Assembly (NCBI RefSeq): GCF_003071365.1
Contig: NZ_CP028960.1
Coordinates: 2,710,501-2,774,500, forward strand
Direction of reading: 5' to 3'
Length of the DNA: 64,000 nucleotides
Origin: Methyloceanibacter sp. wino2
Lineage (GTDB): Bacteria > Pseudomonadota > Alphaproteobacteria > Rhizobiales > Methyloligellaceae
The notes under the pieces were generated by a model. The model searched no databases. It was not told the origin of the DNA and was given only the letters and a program-made list of their open reading frames with translations. The first letter of the stretch is position 1. Each line of letters opens with the position of its first letter. This document shows positions 51,924 to 60,966 of the stretch, one piece after another. The position numbers and the translations under genes are program-made.

Positions 51924-52943
51924 ATGTCTTTGAAACCAGATTCGCACCGTTTCTGCGTCGCGCCGATGATGGAATGGACCGACCGCCACTGCCGCACCTT
52001 CTTGCGGCTGATTTCGGCGCGCGCCTTTCTGTACACCGAGATGGTGACGGCCGATGCGGTGCTCCATGGCGATCGCGTTCGCGTGCTTGGGTTCAACGCT
52101 GCCGAACATCCCGTCGGCCTGCAGCTCGGCGGTAGCGATCCCGCAGGTCTCGCCGAGGCCGCGCGGATCGGCGCCGACTGGGGTTACGACGAAATCAATC
52201 TGAACATTGGCTGCCCGTCGGACCGGGTGCAGTCCGGCCGGTTCGGCGCCTGTCTCATGGCGGAGCCGAAACTTGTCGCGGAGTGCGTCAGCGCGATGAG
52301 GGACGCCGTCGACGTTCCGGTGACGGTCAAATGCCGGATCGGTATCGACGATCAAGATACGGAAGAAAGCCTCGACCGGTTTGTCGATACGGTCGCGGAT
52401 GCCGGCTGCATGATGTTCATCGTTCATGCGCGCAAGGCCTGGCTCGACGGATTGAGCCCGAAAGAGAACCGAGACGTTCCGCCTCTGGACTACGACCGTG
52501 TGCATCGCCTGAAGACCCGGCGCAGCGATCTTGCCATCGTCATCAATGGCGGTCTTGGCTCGCTGCCGCATGCGGCGCCGCATCTCGTTCACGTGGACGG
52601 TGTGATGCTGGGCCGCGCGGCTTACGCGGATCCGTATCTCCTGGCCGCCGTGGACCAGACGCTCTACGGCGAGGCGGAAGCGCCGCTCACGCGCCTTGAG
52701 GTGCTTGACCGCTTTATCGATTATGTCGGGGGCGAGCTCGACCGCGGTGTGCGGTTGAATGCGATGACCCGGCATGTCCTCGGCCTGTTCCATGGACAGC
52801 CGCGGGCGCGCGCCTTCCGGCGGCATATCGCCGAGAATGCGCACTTGCCTGGCGCCGGCAACGAGGTGCTTGAGCAGGCCCGCGACATTGTCAGCGGTGC
52901 GGCGCCGGAAATTCGGACGGCAGAGAGCAGATCCGCCGCATAG
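51924..52943 (+). CDS. dusA: tRNA-dihydrouridine synthase A
   Basis: A 339-residue flavoenzyme that reduces uridine in tRNA D-loops (positions 20/20a). It has RFCVAPMMEWTDRHCR, FMN-site LQLGGSDPAGLAEAARI and INLNIGCPSDRVQSGRFGACLM with the catalytic Cys. HARKAWLDGLSPKENR and VINGGLGSL are typical of DusA. ATG 51924 matches known DusA N-termini; the open frame reaches back to 51852. Confidence 0.94.
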   Translation: MSLKPDSHRFCVAPMMEWTDRHCRTFLRLISARAFLYTEMVTADAVLHGDRVRVLGFNAAEHPVGLQLGGSDPAGLAEAARIGADWGYDEINLNIGCPSDRVQSGRFGACLMAEPKLVAECVSAMRDAVDVPVTVKCRIGIDDQDTEESLDRFVDTVADAGCMMFIVHARKAWLDGLSPKENRDVPPLDYDRVHRLKTRRSDLAIVINGGLGSLPHAAPHLVHVDGVMLGRAAYADPYLLAAVDQTLYGEAEAPLTRLEVLDRFIDYVGGELDRGVRLNAMTRHVLGLFHGQPRARAFRRHIAENAHLPGAGNEVLEQARDIVSGAAPEIRTAESRSAA

Positions 52944-52982
52944 GCGTCCGGCAGCCGCTCGTCGCGCCGGACCACGGCGCTC

Positions 52983-54002
52983 CTAGACATCCCCAGGTTT
53001 TGCGTTCTGGACCTTGTTGTTCGAGCTCGGCGGCTCGTCATCGCGTTGCGTGCGCCAGAGCGAGTAGAGGATCCCGCCGGCGATCAACGCGATCGTCACG
53101 CTGAGTGATACCGAGGAGGGGAACTTCTCCCAGCCTGCGAGGTCGGCGACGAATATTTTCGAGCCGATGAACACCAAGATCATGGCGAGGGCAGGCTTGA
53201 GGTAGGAAAATCGATCGATCACGGCGGCGAGCGCGAAATAGAGCGCGCGCAAGCCAAGGATCGCGAAGATGTTGGACGTGTAGACCACGAACGTGTCCGT
53301 GGTAATCGCGAAGATGGCGGGAATGCTGTCGAGGGCAAAGATCACGTCGACGATCTCGATCAGGATCATCGCGACGAAGAGCGGCGTAACCCATGTGAGG
53401 ATCTTGCCCGTCTTCTCGTCCGGCTGCCGGATGAAGAAGCGCTGTCCGTGCAGCTTGGGCGTGATGCGCAAGAATCGCCGCATAATTCTCAGGGCGAAGT
53501 TCTCTTCGATGTCCGGCTCATCGTCTCCTGGAAGCAGCATCTTGATGCCGGTGAAGATCAGCAGCAGCGCGAAGATGTACAGGACCCAGTGGAAGCTCGC
53601 GACGAGCCAGGCGCCCAACGCGATGACGATGCCGCGCAGCAGGATCACCCCAAGGATGCCGTAGAACAGCACCCGGTGCTGATAAATCCGGGGAATTCCG
53701 AAATAGGTGAAAATCAGCGACATGACGAAGATGTTGTCCATGGACAACGTCTTCTCCACGAGGAACCCGGTGAGGTATTCCTTGCCGCTGGTGGGCCCGA
53801 TATTGATCCAGACCCATGCGCCGAAGGCGAGGCCGATCGTGATGTAGAAGGCGCTGAGAAGCAGGCTTTCCCGGACGCCGATTTCCCGGGCTTTGCGGTG
53901 AAACAGTCCAAGATCGACCGCAAGCAGAATGACCACGATGGTCATGAAGATTGCCCACATCCAAGCGGGCTTGCCCATGACCAGGGTGTCGATGAACGCC
54001 AT
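52983..54002 (-). CDS. TerC/Alx family membrane protein
   Basis: A 339-residue inner-membrane protein with about nine helices. The TerC signature has acidic residues inside helices (VEKTLSMDNIFVMSLIFTYFGIP and EIVDVIFALDSIPAIFAITTD). Members relate to manganese export (Alx) or tellurite resistance. I used ATG 54002, since the longer frame overlaps the upstream OxyR-like gene. It follows that gene by 37 bases on the same strand, so the two may be co-transcribed, linking it to oxidative or metal stress. Confidence 0.88.
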   Translation of the reverse strand: MAFIDTLVMGKPAWMWAIFMTIVVILLAVDLGLFHRKAREIGVRESLLLSAFYITIGLAFGAWVWINIGPTSGKEYLTGFLVEKTLSMDNIFVMSLIFTYFGIPRIYQHRVLFYGILGVILLRGIVIALGAWLVASFHWVLYIFALLLIFTGIKMLLPGDDEPDIEENFALRIMRRFLRITPKLHGQRFFIRQPDEKTGKILTWVTPLFVAMILIEIVDVIFALDSIPAIFAITTDTFVVYTSNIFAILGLRALYFALAAVIDRFSYLKPALAMILVFIGSKIFVADLAGWEKFPSSVSLSVTIALIAGGILYSLWRTQRDDEPPSSNNKVQNAKPGDV

Positions 54003-54039
54003 GTAAGAAAAACTCCGGAAAATCGTGGTGGTGGCGCCG

Positions 54040-54978
54040 CTAGGCGACTGACTCCGCCCGTGTCTTAACACGGCTGGAGCCGAATTCATCTTTTACGATG
54101 TTCCGGATCAATACGGCTAGATTGTCGAAATTATGTTGTGGGTTCTTTGTCTTGCGCCAGAGCATGCCAATGGTCCGGCTCAACCCACGGCTGCCGATGT
54201 CGAAGGTCTTGAAACGGGGGTCTTTGCTGACGACGCTGCGGACGTAAAGCCCGGGCATCAGGCTCACGCCGAGGCCCGTGGCCATCATTTCACGCAGCGT
54301 ATCCAGGCTGGTGCCCTCGTAGTCGTAGCGCAGATTCGCGCCGCATTCCGCCGCGAGGTTCACAACCAGTTCGCGGAGCTGGTGGCCCGGTCCAAGGGCC
54401 AGAAGGTCGACCCCCTCGAGGTCGGCCGCCTTGATGCTGGACCGGTTGGCCAACTCGTGGTCGATCGGGACGGCGAGATAAAGCGGTTCCTCAAAAAGGA
54501 CAGCCTCCTTCAGGCCGTTCTGGTTCACGGGCAGGGGGGCTATGATCACGTCGTGAATACCCTCGGCCAGCTCCCGCGGAAGGGCATGAGGCAACTCCTC
54601 GCGGGCGTAGAGCTTGAGCTTGGGGTAGGTCGCGTGAAGGGTGGGGTCGACGCGCGGGAGAAGATAGGGTCCGATCGTGGAGGGCAGCCCGAGGCGCACG
54701 ACGCCTGCGATGCCCGAGCCCGCATGCCCCGTGATATCGACGATGCGCTGAGCGTCTTGGAGCATACGGCGCGCGATCTCGACGACCTCAAAACCGAGGG
54801 GAGTGACCACCACATTCGATCGGGACCGCTCGACAAGCTCGACGCCCAGTCGCTGCTCCAGCGTGCGAAGCTGCTCGCTCAGCGTCGGTTGGGTGACATT
54901 GACCCGTTCCGCGGCCCGTCCGAAGTGACGGTTGTCGGCGACGGCAACCAAATATTCCAATTGTCTCAGTGTGGGCAT
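54040..54978 (-). CDS. OxyR-like LysR regulator lacking the peroxidatic cysteine
   Basis: A 312-residue LysR-type regulator close to OxyR: MPTLRQLEYLVAVADNRHFG, VNVTQPTLSEQLRTLEQRLG, and effector-domain GTSLDTLREMMATGLGVSLMPGLYV. In E. coli OxyR the sensing Cys199 lies in GHCLRD. Here the equivalent reads GHQLRE. The only cysteine in the protein is in LAAECGAN, near the place of Cys208. It therefore cannot form the usual disulfide. ATG 54978 has GGAAGGGGA upstream. A near-perfect OxyR box sits 57 bases further up. It may act as a constitutive or differently triggered regulator. Confidence 0.85.
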   Translation of the reverse strand: MPTLRQLEYLVAVADNRHFGRAAERVNVTQPTLSEQLRTLEQRLGVELVERSRSNVVVTPLGFEVVEIARRMLQDAQRIVDITGHAGSGIAGVVRLGLPSTIGPYLLPRVDPTLHATYPKLKLYAREELPHALPRELAEGIHDVIIAPLPVNQNGLKEAVLFEEPLYLAVPIDHELANRSSIKAADLEGVDLLALGPGHQLRELVVNLAAECGANLRYDYEGTSLDTLREMMATGLGVSLMPGLYVRSVVSKDPRFKTFDIGSRGLSRTIGMLWRKTKNPQHNFDNLAVLIRNIVKDEFGSSRVKTRAESVA

Positions 54979-55034
54979 GGCAGATTCCCCTTCCATACTG
55001 CGATGTAGGGTACTGCGTTTCCTATGCAATAATC

Positions 55035-55071
55035 ATAGGAAATTCCTATCGATACGATGTGTAATTCCTAT
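55035..55071. promoter_or_regulatory. OxyR-type binding site upstream of the OxyR-like gene
   Basis: ATAG-N7-CTAT-N7-ATGT-N7-CTAT at 55035-55071 matches the tetramer site ATAG-N7-CTAT-N7-ATAG-N7-CTAT in three of four boxes exactly, with correct spacing. It lies upstream of the OxyR-like gene (start 54978) and suggests autoregulation. Confidence 0.8.
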
Positions 55072-55220
55072 CGACCACCCCGGGCGGCCATTGAGACAAG
55101 CAAACTCGGCCTTTGGGGCGGGTCCGGGTGCACCGCTGCAAACTGCAGTGCGAGTGTCGGCAACGAAGTCTCGATCAGCCGAACTCTAGGTGGAGACAGT
55201 CGGTTTTTTGGTGGCACCGA

Positions 55221-55844
55221 CTAGCCGGTGCGGCGGGACGGCTGCGTTTTCTCGACTAGGTACTGGATGAACCCCGGCAGGTCGAAGAAACGCGCCGTGC
55301 GGTTCTTGTACTCAAGATAGGTCGCGCCGTAGCGATCCTCGAGCCATTGCTCCTCGGTCAGCGCCATCAGCACGTAGACGCAGCTGGCAGAGAAGGCCAA
55401 GGGAACAGTGAGCCAGGAGTCGGCCATGATGACCGTGCCGATCAGGCCGAGAATCGATGAGGCATATTGCGGGTTGCGGCTGAAACGGTAGAGGCCGTGG
55501 CTAATCAATCCGTCCTCGCCGCAATACGTGTTGCCGAGGCCGAGATTGAAGTAGCCGAATACCGTGATGCCGAAGCCAACAAGGAACAGCGGAAGGCCAA
55601 TGATGAGGCGACTGAGATCGACCAGGCCTGCGCTATTCCAATCCAGAATACCCATGACGAAGGTCAGCACCATGCCGGCGCGGAACAACGTCCAGAAGGT
55701 TACACTCTGCCAAGTCCCCGGGCCGGGCGTCGGCCAAACCCGGAAGGGCGGGAAGAACAGGGTCCGCAGCATCAGGAAGTTCAGCGTGATGCCGACGATG
55801 AGGCCCACAACGAAAACGGCGTGTGTGTAACTGAAATCGATCAT
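55221..55844 (-). CDS. Isoprenylcysteine carboxyl methyltransferase-like protein
   Basis: A 207-residue membrane protein with four or five helices and the ICMT/PEMT signature GLISHGLYRFSRNPQYASSILGLIG followed by EEQWLEDRYGATYLEYKNRTARFF. Bacterial members methylate unknown small or lipid substrates with S-adenosylmethionine. No phospholipid pathway gene is next to it. The C-terminal tail is basic. Confidence 0.85.
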   Translation of the reverse strand: MIDFSYTHAVFVVGLIVGITLNFLMLRTLFFPPFRVWPTPGPGTWQSVTFWTLFRAGMVLTFVMGILDWNSAGLVDLSRLIIGLPLFLVGFGITVFGYFNLGLGNTYCGEDGLISHGLYRFSRNPQYASSILGLIGTVIMADSWLTVPLAFSASCVYVLMALTEEQWLEDRYGATYLEYKNRTARFFDLPGFIQYLVEKTQPSRRTG

Positions 55845-55928
55845 GACAAGCGCGGACCAGACCAGAGTCGGATTGCAGATTTGCGACAGTCAGCTAACGG
55901 TTTTGTTGCGTTGTCGTGCGGTCGTTTT

Positions 55929-57431
55929 CTAGATCTTCTGATTATATTCGCCTACTTCCGGATGATTGGCGAGTTCCTTGTCGATCTCGGCGAAGATGGC
56001 CCGCATGTTGGCTTCCGACGTGGGGCTTTCGACCACGACCACGAGCTCGGGCTTGTTCGATGAAGCGCGCACAAGTCCCCACGTGCCGTCTTCGAGCACG
56101 ATGCGAATTCCGTTCACGGTAATCAGTTCACGGATTTTCTGGCCCGCCAGCGTTTCACCGCGTTCCGCGACATCCTCGAAGTGCTTCACGACCTCATCGA
56201 CCACGCCGTATTTGGTCTCGTCGGCGCAGTGCGGCGACATGGTGGGAGACTGCCACGTGCGGGGAAGGGCGTCCTTCAACTCAGCGAGAGTCTTGCCGGG
56301 ATTGCGCTCGAGCATGTCGAGCACCGCCATGGCTGAAACCAGCCCGTCGTCGTAGCCGCGCCCGATCGGCTTGTTGAAGAAGAAGTGCCCGGACTTCTCA
56401 AAGCCGACCAACGCTCCGTTCTCGTGGCTGTAGCGCTTGATGTAGGAGTGACCGGTTTTCCAATAGGCCGTATGCGCCCCGTTCTCGAGGAGAACAGGGT
56501 CGGTCTTGAACAGGCCGGTGGATTTCACGTCGACGACGAAATGGGCGTCCTTGTGGAGCGCAGAAATATCCCGCGCGAGCATCACGCCCACCTTGTCGGC
56601 GAAGATGGCCTCGCCCGTATTGTCGACAACACCGCAGCGGTCGCCGTCGCCGTCGAAGACGAGGGCGAGATCGGCTTTGTGTTCCAGGACCGCGTCGCGC
56701 GTGGCGTTCAGCATTGCGAGGTCTTCCGGGTTGGGATTGTGCGCCGGAAAGCTGTGATCGAGTTCGCAATTGAGCGGGATCACCTCGCAGCCGAGCTTAG
56801 ACAGCACCTCAGGCGCGAAGGCCGCCGCCGTGCCGTTGCCGCACGAGACGACCACCTTCATTTTGCGCGTGTATGTGGGGTGCTTCAGCAGATCGGCCAT
56901 GTAGCGTTCCGGCAGATCGGGCACGTAGATGTACCGTCCGCCTCCGTCGTACTCGCCGAATTCGGCATTCATCACGATCTCTTTCAGCCGGGTCATATCA
57001 TCCGGCGAGAAGGTCAGCGGGCGGTCTATGCCCATCTTGATGCCGGTCCAGCCATTGTCGTTGTGGCTGGCGGTGACCATGGCGACGCCTTCCACGTCGA
57101 GCTCGAACTGGGCGAAATAGGCCATCGGCGATAGCGCTAGGCCGATGTCGTGGACTTCCGCCCCGCCGGCCAGGAGCCCTGTCATGAGCGCGGCCTTGAT
57201 GGCCGACGAATAGGACCTGAAGTCGTGGCCGACGACGATTCGCAAGGGGACGCCCCGTTCGCGCATCAGCGTCGTGAGCCCGAGCCCGACCGCTTCCATG
57301 CCGAGGAGATTGATTTCATCCGGAAAGAGCCAGCGCGCGTCGTATTCCCGAAAGCCCGTGGCTTTGACGAGGGGAAGACGCTCGAACGCGGCGGTGTTGG
57401 GGACGAGATCCTGGCGTGGCTTCGGGAACAT
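55929..57431 (-). CDS. Phosphomannomutase/phosphoglucomutase (AlgC-type)
   Basis: A 500-residue hexose-phosphate mutase. The phospho-serine loop VTASHNDNGW (Ser122), metal loop LVFDGDGDRCGV, sugar loop ALVGFEKSGHFFF and phosphate site near LVRASSNKPELVVVVES are all present. It interconverts glucose or mannose 1- and 6-phosphates for polysaccharide synthesis. The domain order is complete. Confidence 0.93.
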   Translation of the reverse strand: MFPKPRQDLVPNTAAFERLPLVKATGFREYDARWLFPDEINLLGMEAVGLGLTTLMRERGVPLRIVVGHDFRSYSSAIKAALMTGLLAGGAEVHDIGLALSPMAYFAQFELDVEGVAMVTASHNDNGWTGIKMGIDRPLTFSPDDMTRLKEIVMNAEFGEYDGGGRYIYVPDLPERYMADLLKHPTYTRKMKVVVSCGNGTAAAFAPEVLSKLGCEVIPLNCELDHSFPAHNPNPEDLAMLNATRDAVLEHKADLALVFDGDGDRCGVVDNTGEAIFADKVGVMLARDISALHKDAHFVVDVKSTGLFKTDPVLLENGAHTAYWKTGHSYIKRYSHENGALVGFEKSGHFFFNKPIGRGYDDGLVSAMAVLDMLERNPGKTLAELKDALPRTWQSPTMSPHCADETKYGVVDEVVKHFEDVAERGETLAGQKIRELITVNGIRIVLEDGTWGLVRASSNKPELVVVVESPTSEANMRAIFAEIDKELANHPEVGEYNQKI

Positions 57432-57575
57432 TCTGTCTCCTCGCGGATGATGGGGCTTGGGGGCGCGCGGCTTGGTGACCGGGCCGGTTGGGAAGGCAAT
57501 AGCAGAATTTCCCCTGCATCCACCAGTCCCGAGGGGGACGGTGCGCGGGAAGGACCTAAGGCCGTGGGTTCAAGG

Positions 57576-58130
57576 CTATTGGTTGAGAACCAGTTCGTCG
57601 CCGCTCAGGTTGAAGCTCTCCAGGCGCCCGAGAAAGCTCATGCCGAGCAAGTTGACGTCGAGCGCGCCTTTCTCCGCGACGGCGGCAGGGACGTCGCGGA
57701 GCGTGATGCTTCCGACGCGGACCCGCGACAGGGTCACCGGGGCGACCTTGGCGATGCCGTTGGCCGTGGAAACGCGCGCACTGAAATCGAGATTAGCCGG
57801 CGAGAGGCCAGCACGCCGCGCATCCTCATAGGTCAGCGCGACGATGGACGCGCCGGTATCGGCCATGAACGTCACCGGGCGTCCGTCCACCTTGCCCGTG
57901 AAGACGAAGTGACCGCGCCGGTCTGCCTTCAGCCGGACAACGCCCGAAAATCCCGTATCGGTCTTCTCGTCGGGCTCGGATCGCGACGTGAGGATGCGGG
58001 GCATCTCGCCATCGGACGCGACGACCAAGGCCTTGATGTCTTCAAAGAAATAGATGACGACAAAGAGGGCTGCAGCGACCAGGATCCACTGGGCCGCCTC
58101 TTGTAGCAGGTGTTTGTTCGCCGACCGCAC
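57576..58130 (-). CDS. Retropepsin-like aspartic protease (TIGR02281 type), copy 1
   Basis: A 184-residue protein with one N-terminal helix (WILVAAALFVVIYFF) and a retropepsin domain with the active-site motif VTFMADTGASIVALTYEDA, and later DVNLLGMSFLGRLESFNLSGDELVL. A single D-T-G means it acts as a dimer. It is probably anchored in the inner membrane with the domain in the periplasm. A second homologue lies 65 bases upstream. Confidence 0.85.
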   Translation of the reverse strand: MRSANKHLLQEAAQWILVAAALFVVIYFFEDIKALVVASDGEMPRILTSRSEPDEKTDTGFSGVVRLKADRRGHFVFTGKVDGRPVTFMADTGASIVALTYEDARRAGLSPANLDFSARVSTANGIAKVAPVTLSRVRVGSITLRDVPAAVAEKGALDVNLLGMSFLGRLESFNLSGDELVLNQ

Positions 58131-58195
58131 AACGCGCCTCGCCGTCTCGGATCTCCGGTCCGGGGGCTGTCAGCGGGCCTTGCGGGCCGGTCAAG

Positions 58196-58897
58196 TCAGC
58201 CGCGCAAGGTCAGGTAGTCCCCGGAGAATTCATAGGAGCGCAGGCGGCTTAAGAAACTCATACCGAGCAGGCTCTGGGACAGCGCCCCCGGCTGGGCGAT
58301 GAGCGCCTCGACCCTGGTGCGATCCAGGGGGCCGACCGAGACATCGTCGAGCCAGACCCGCGCGGCCATGGTGCGGCCATTAGCGGTCAGGACAGGCACC
58401 CGGAAGGTCATCTCCTCGACATCGATGCCCGCGGCCTGGGCATCTTCCGGTCTCAGGACGATCGAGGAGGCGCCGGTATCCACGATCATGGAAACCGGCT
58501 CGCCGTTGATCTCGACATTGGCCGTGAAGTGGCCGTTCAGGCGCTTCCTGAGTTTGACCTCGGTGAGACCGCCCGTGCTCGTCTCGACGGTCATGGCGGT
58601 ACCGGGCAGAAGCTCGCCGACAACGCGCGCGGCGATCGGCGTCAATTCATCCTTGTAGGCATAGATCGTCACGAGGCCGAGGCCGAGCGCGAGCCAGGTG
58701 ACCGCGTCGCGGGCGATCGTTGCCGCGCCTCCGCCATAGCGGCCGAGCACTCCACCGCCCAGGTAGATGAGCAGCGCCAGCAGGAAAACGCCGTAGCCGA
58801 ACGTGGTCTCGTCGACCCCTGCGATCATCCCCGAGTCGTTGCCGACGAGCAGCATGCCGCCGAGTGCGAGGACGAACAGGGCGACCCAGGTGGTCAT
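58196..58897 (-). CDS. Retropepsin-like aspartic protease (TIGR02281 type), copy 2
   Basis: A 233-residue relative of the next gene. It has three or so N-terminal transmembrane helices (TTWVALFVLALGGMLLV, YGVFLLALLIYLGGGVLG, VTWLALGLGLVTIYAY) and a retropepsin domain with VSMIVDTGASSIVLRPEDA and QSLLGMSFLSRLRSYEFSGDYL. Its ATG overlaps the stop of the upstream DUF1289 gene. Substrate unknown. Confidence 0.87.
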   Translation of the reverse strand: MTTWVALFVLALGGMLLVGNDSGMIAGVDETTFGYGVFLLALLIYLGGGVLGRYGGGAATIARDAVTWLALGLGLVTIYAYKDELTPIAARVVGELLPGTAMTVETSTGGLTEVKLRKRLNGHFTANVEINGEPVSMIVDTGASSIVLRPEDAQAAGIDVEEMTFRVPVLTANGRTMAARVWLDDVSVGPLDRTRVEALIAQPGALSQSLLGMSFLSRLRSYEFSGDYLTLRG

Positions 58898-59112
58898 GAC
58901 GCGGTCTCGCCCTCTGCGGTCTCACGCTCCAGCTGTAGCAGCCGCTCAGGCAGCGCCGCCATGATGGCGCGCCGTTCGGCGGGACTCATATCGACCCAGG
59001 CGGCGATTTCGTCTCCGCTGCGGCCGCAGCCGACGCAAAGGCCCGACTTATCGTCGAGCATGCAGACATTGATGCAAGGCGTTTCCAAGCGGCCCTCGCT
59101 GTTTTGAAGCAC
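58894..59112 (-). CDS. DUF1289 family small cysteine protein
   Basis: A 72-residue protein with TPCINVCMLDDKSGLCVGCGRSGDEIAAW and the following SPAERRAIMAALPERL. The four cysteines (C-x3-C-x8-C-x2-C) are the DUF1289 signature and would bind a metal. Function unknown. It is translationally coupled to the retropepsin gene downstream (ATGA). Confidence 0.87.
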   Translation of the reverse strand: MLQNSEGRLETPCINVCMLDDKSGLCVGCGRSGDEIAAWVDMSPAERRAIMAALPERLLQLERETAEGETAS

Positions 59113-59176
59113 GAGCTTTCTATGTAGTCCCTGGGGTGTGGGAGGGCAATCGGCGCAGGTCGCCGCACCTTTGGGG

Positions 59177-60732
59177 CTAGCTCGCCCGTTTCTCCCAAAG
59201 GGCCTGAGTCTTGGACTTCTCTTCCGGCTCCTGTTCGCCCGGCTCGGCGAGCCTCGGCAAAGCCTCCATGATGCGGCCCGGGGGCAGCGTCACGGTGACT
59301 TCGGTCCCGTAACGCAACTTGCTCTTGAGCTCGAAGCTGCCGCCGTGGAGCTCGGTCAGTCCCTTCGTGATGGAAGGCCCAGGCCGGTTCCGCCTTCCGC
59401 CGTCTGATGCGCCAGCGAGCCTTGCCCGAAACTGCGCAGGACACGGGGTATCTCGTCGTCCGGAATGCCGGGGCCTGTGTCCTTGACGGTGAGGGCCAGC
59501 CCGCCCGCGCTCGACCGCGCCACTTTCAGTGTGATGGTCCCGTTGGAGGGCGTGAACTTGATCGCGTTGGAGAGGAGGTTGAGGCAAATCTGCCGCATCG
59601 CGCGCTCGTCCGCCCAGACGTTCGGCAGGTTTTCCTCGAAGGTCTGGTTGATCTTCAGCCCCTTGTTGTCGGCCCGGACGCGCATCAAGTGGTGGCACTC
59701 CTCGGCGATGGCGGTCAGCGAGATGGGGGCTTCGTGGAGCTCGTAGCGGCCCGCCTCGATGCGGCTGATGTCGAGAATTTCGTCGATGAGGGTCAGAAGG
59801 TGCTGGCCACTGTCGTGGATGTCGCTCGCGTACTCTTTGTACGTGGGATTGGCATGCGGACCGAAAGCCTCGTCGCGCATGATCTCGGAGAAGCCGAGAA
59901 TGGCGTTGAGAGGCGTTCTCAGTTCATGGCTCATCGTGGCCAGGAAACGCGACTTGGCGAGGTTGGCTTCTTCAGCGCGCAATCGCGCTTCGTCGGAAAT
60001 CGCCTTCGATTGCTCGAGCTCGCCGATCAACGCATCTTTTTCCGCGCGGAACTCCAGCATGGAGACCACGGTGCTGTTGAAGCCGTTCATCAGCCACAGG
60101 AAGTAGAGGTGGACCGCCACGGCCATCATGGCCATGGCCCAATAGAACGGATCGTTGAGCAGCGCGAAGCGGATGACGATCGCCGCCGTCATCGGCAAAG
60201 TGCCCGCGTAGACGATGGGCATGACGGTCGAGGCGAACAGCATGCGCATCGAAATCACGACCAGCACGGCCGCGAAAATGAACGTGTAGCCGGCAATGTC
60301 TTCCGTCAGTGGGCTGACGAAAACTACCGATGCCCAAGTGACCCCGTACAGGAATTCCGCGGCAGTGATTTTCGACCGCCACGATGCGACGTTCATCCCG
60401 TCTCGCGGTTCCTTGGAGAATTGCCGGCAGATCCCTACGAGGATGCCCTTGGTGACGAAGATGCAGCACAGCCAAAGGAGCAGTTGGCGGGGTGAAGACC
60501 AGAACATCGCGCCCATGGCGACGACGACGGCAAGCAGCGGCGTGGTGATGGCGGCCGACAGTTCGTTCCTGACGAACATCATCAGGAGTTCGTAGTCGAA
60601 CTCGGGCTTGCCGGCGGATTTGTAGGAGAGTTTTTCGCGCGCTTCTTGGACGCTCCGGAATGCACGCCGCTTCTGCCCGCTCAACGAGCTAGGACCAGCC
60701 ACGGGGGCTTCCACTGACGCACCACTCAACAT
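59177..60732 (-). pseudogene. PdhS/DivJ-type sensor histidine kinase with one-base frameshift
   Basis: From ATG 60732 the protein has several transmembrane helices (about residues 45-190), a short coiled coil, then HisKA (LATMSHELRTPLNAILGFSEIM) and most of HATPase_c (NLLSNAIKFTPSNG, DTGPGIPDDEIPRVL). At 59373-59374 the frame breaks within GTGLGLP; in the next frame it goes on as ITKGLTELHGGSFELKSKL to a stop at 59177. One extra base in the CC (GG on +) restores the conserved GLGLPITKGL. This is a sequencing error or a recent mutation. The HisKA block closely resembles cell-cycle kinases of the DivJ/PleC/PdhS group. Confidence 0.82.
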
Positions 60733-60966
60733 TTCTTCAGGAACCCGCACCCTGACCGCAAACAAGAACACACACGGGGGGTCCCGTGGATGCGCGACCG
60801 CATCCACCCCGTCCCCCGACGTTAGGCTTAACAAGTAGTATCTGTCGAAAATCCTAATGAGCCGTTTACCCCCGCACCGCCCTGGCACCGGTCTTGAAGT
60901 GGAGGATTGAGAGACCACATGAAACCGATACCCCAGGCTGGGGGAGGGGGAGCAAATGGGAACACG

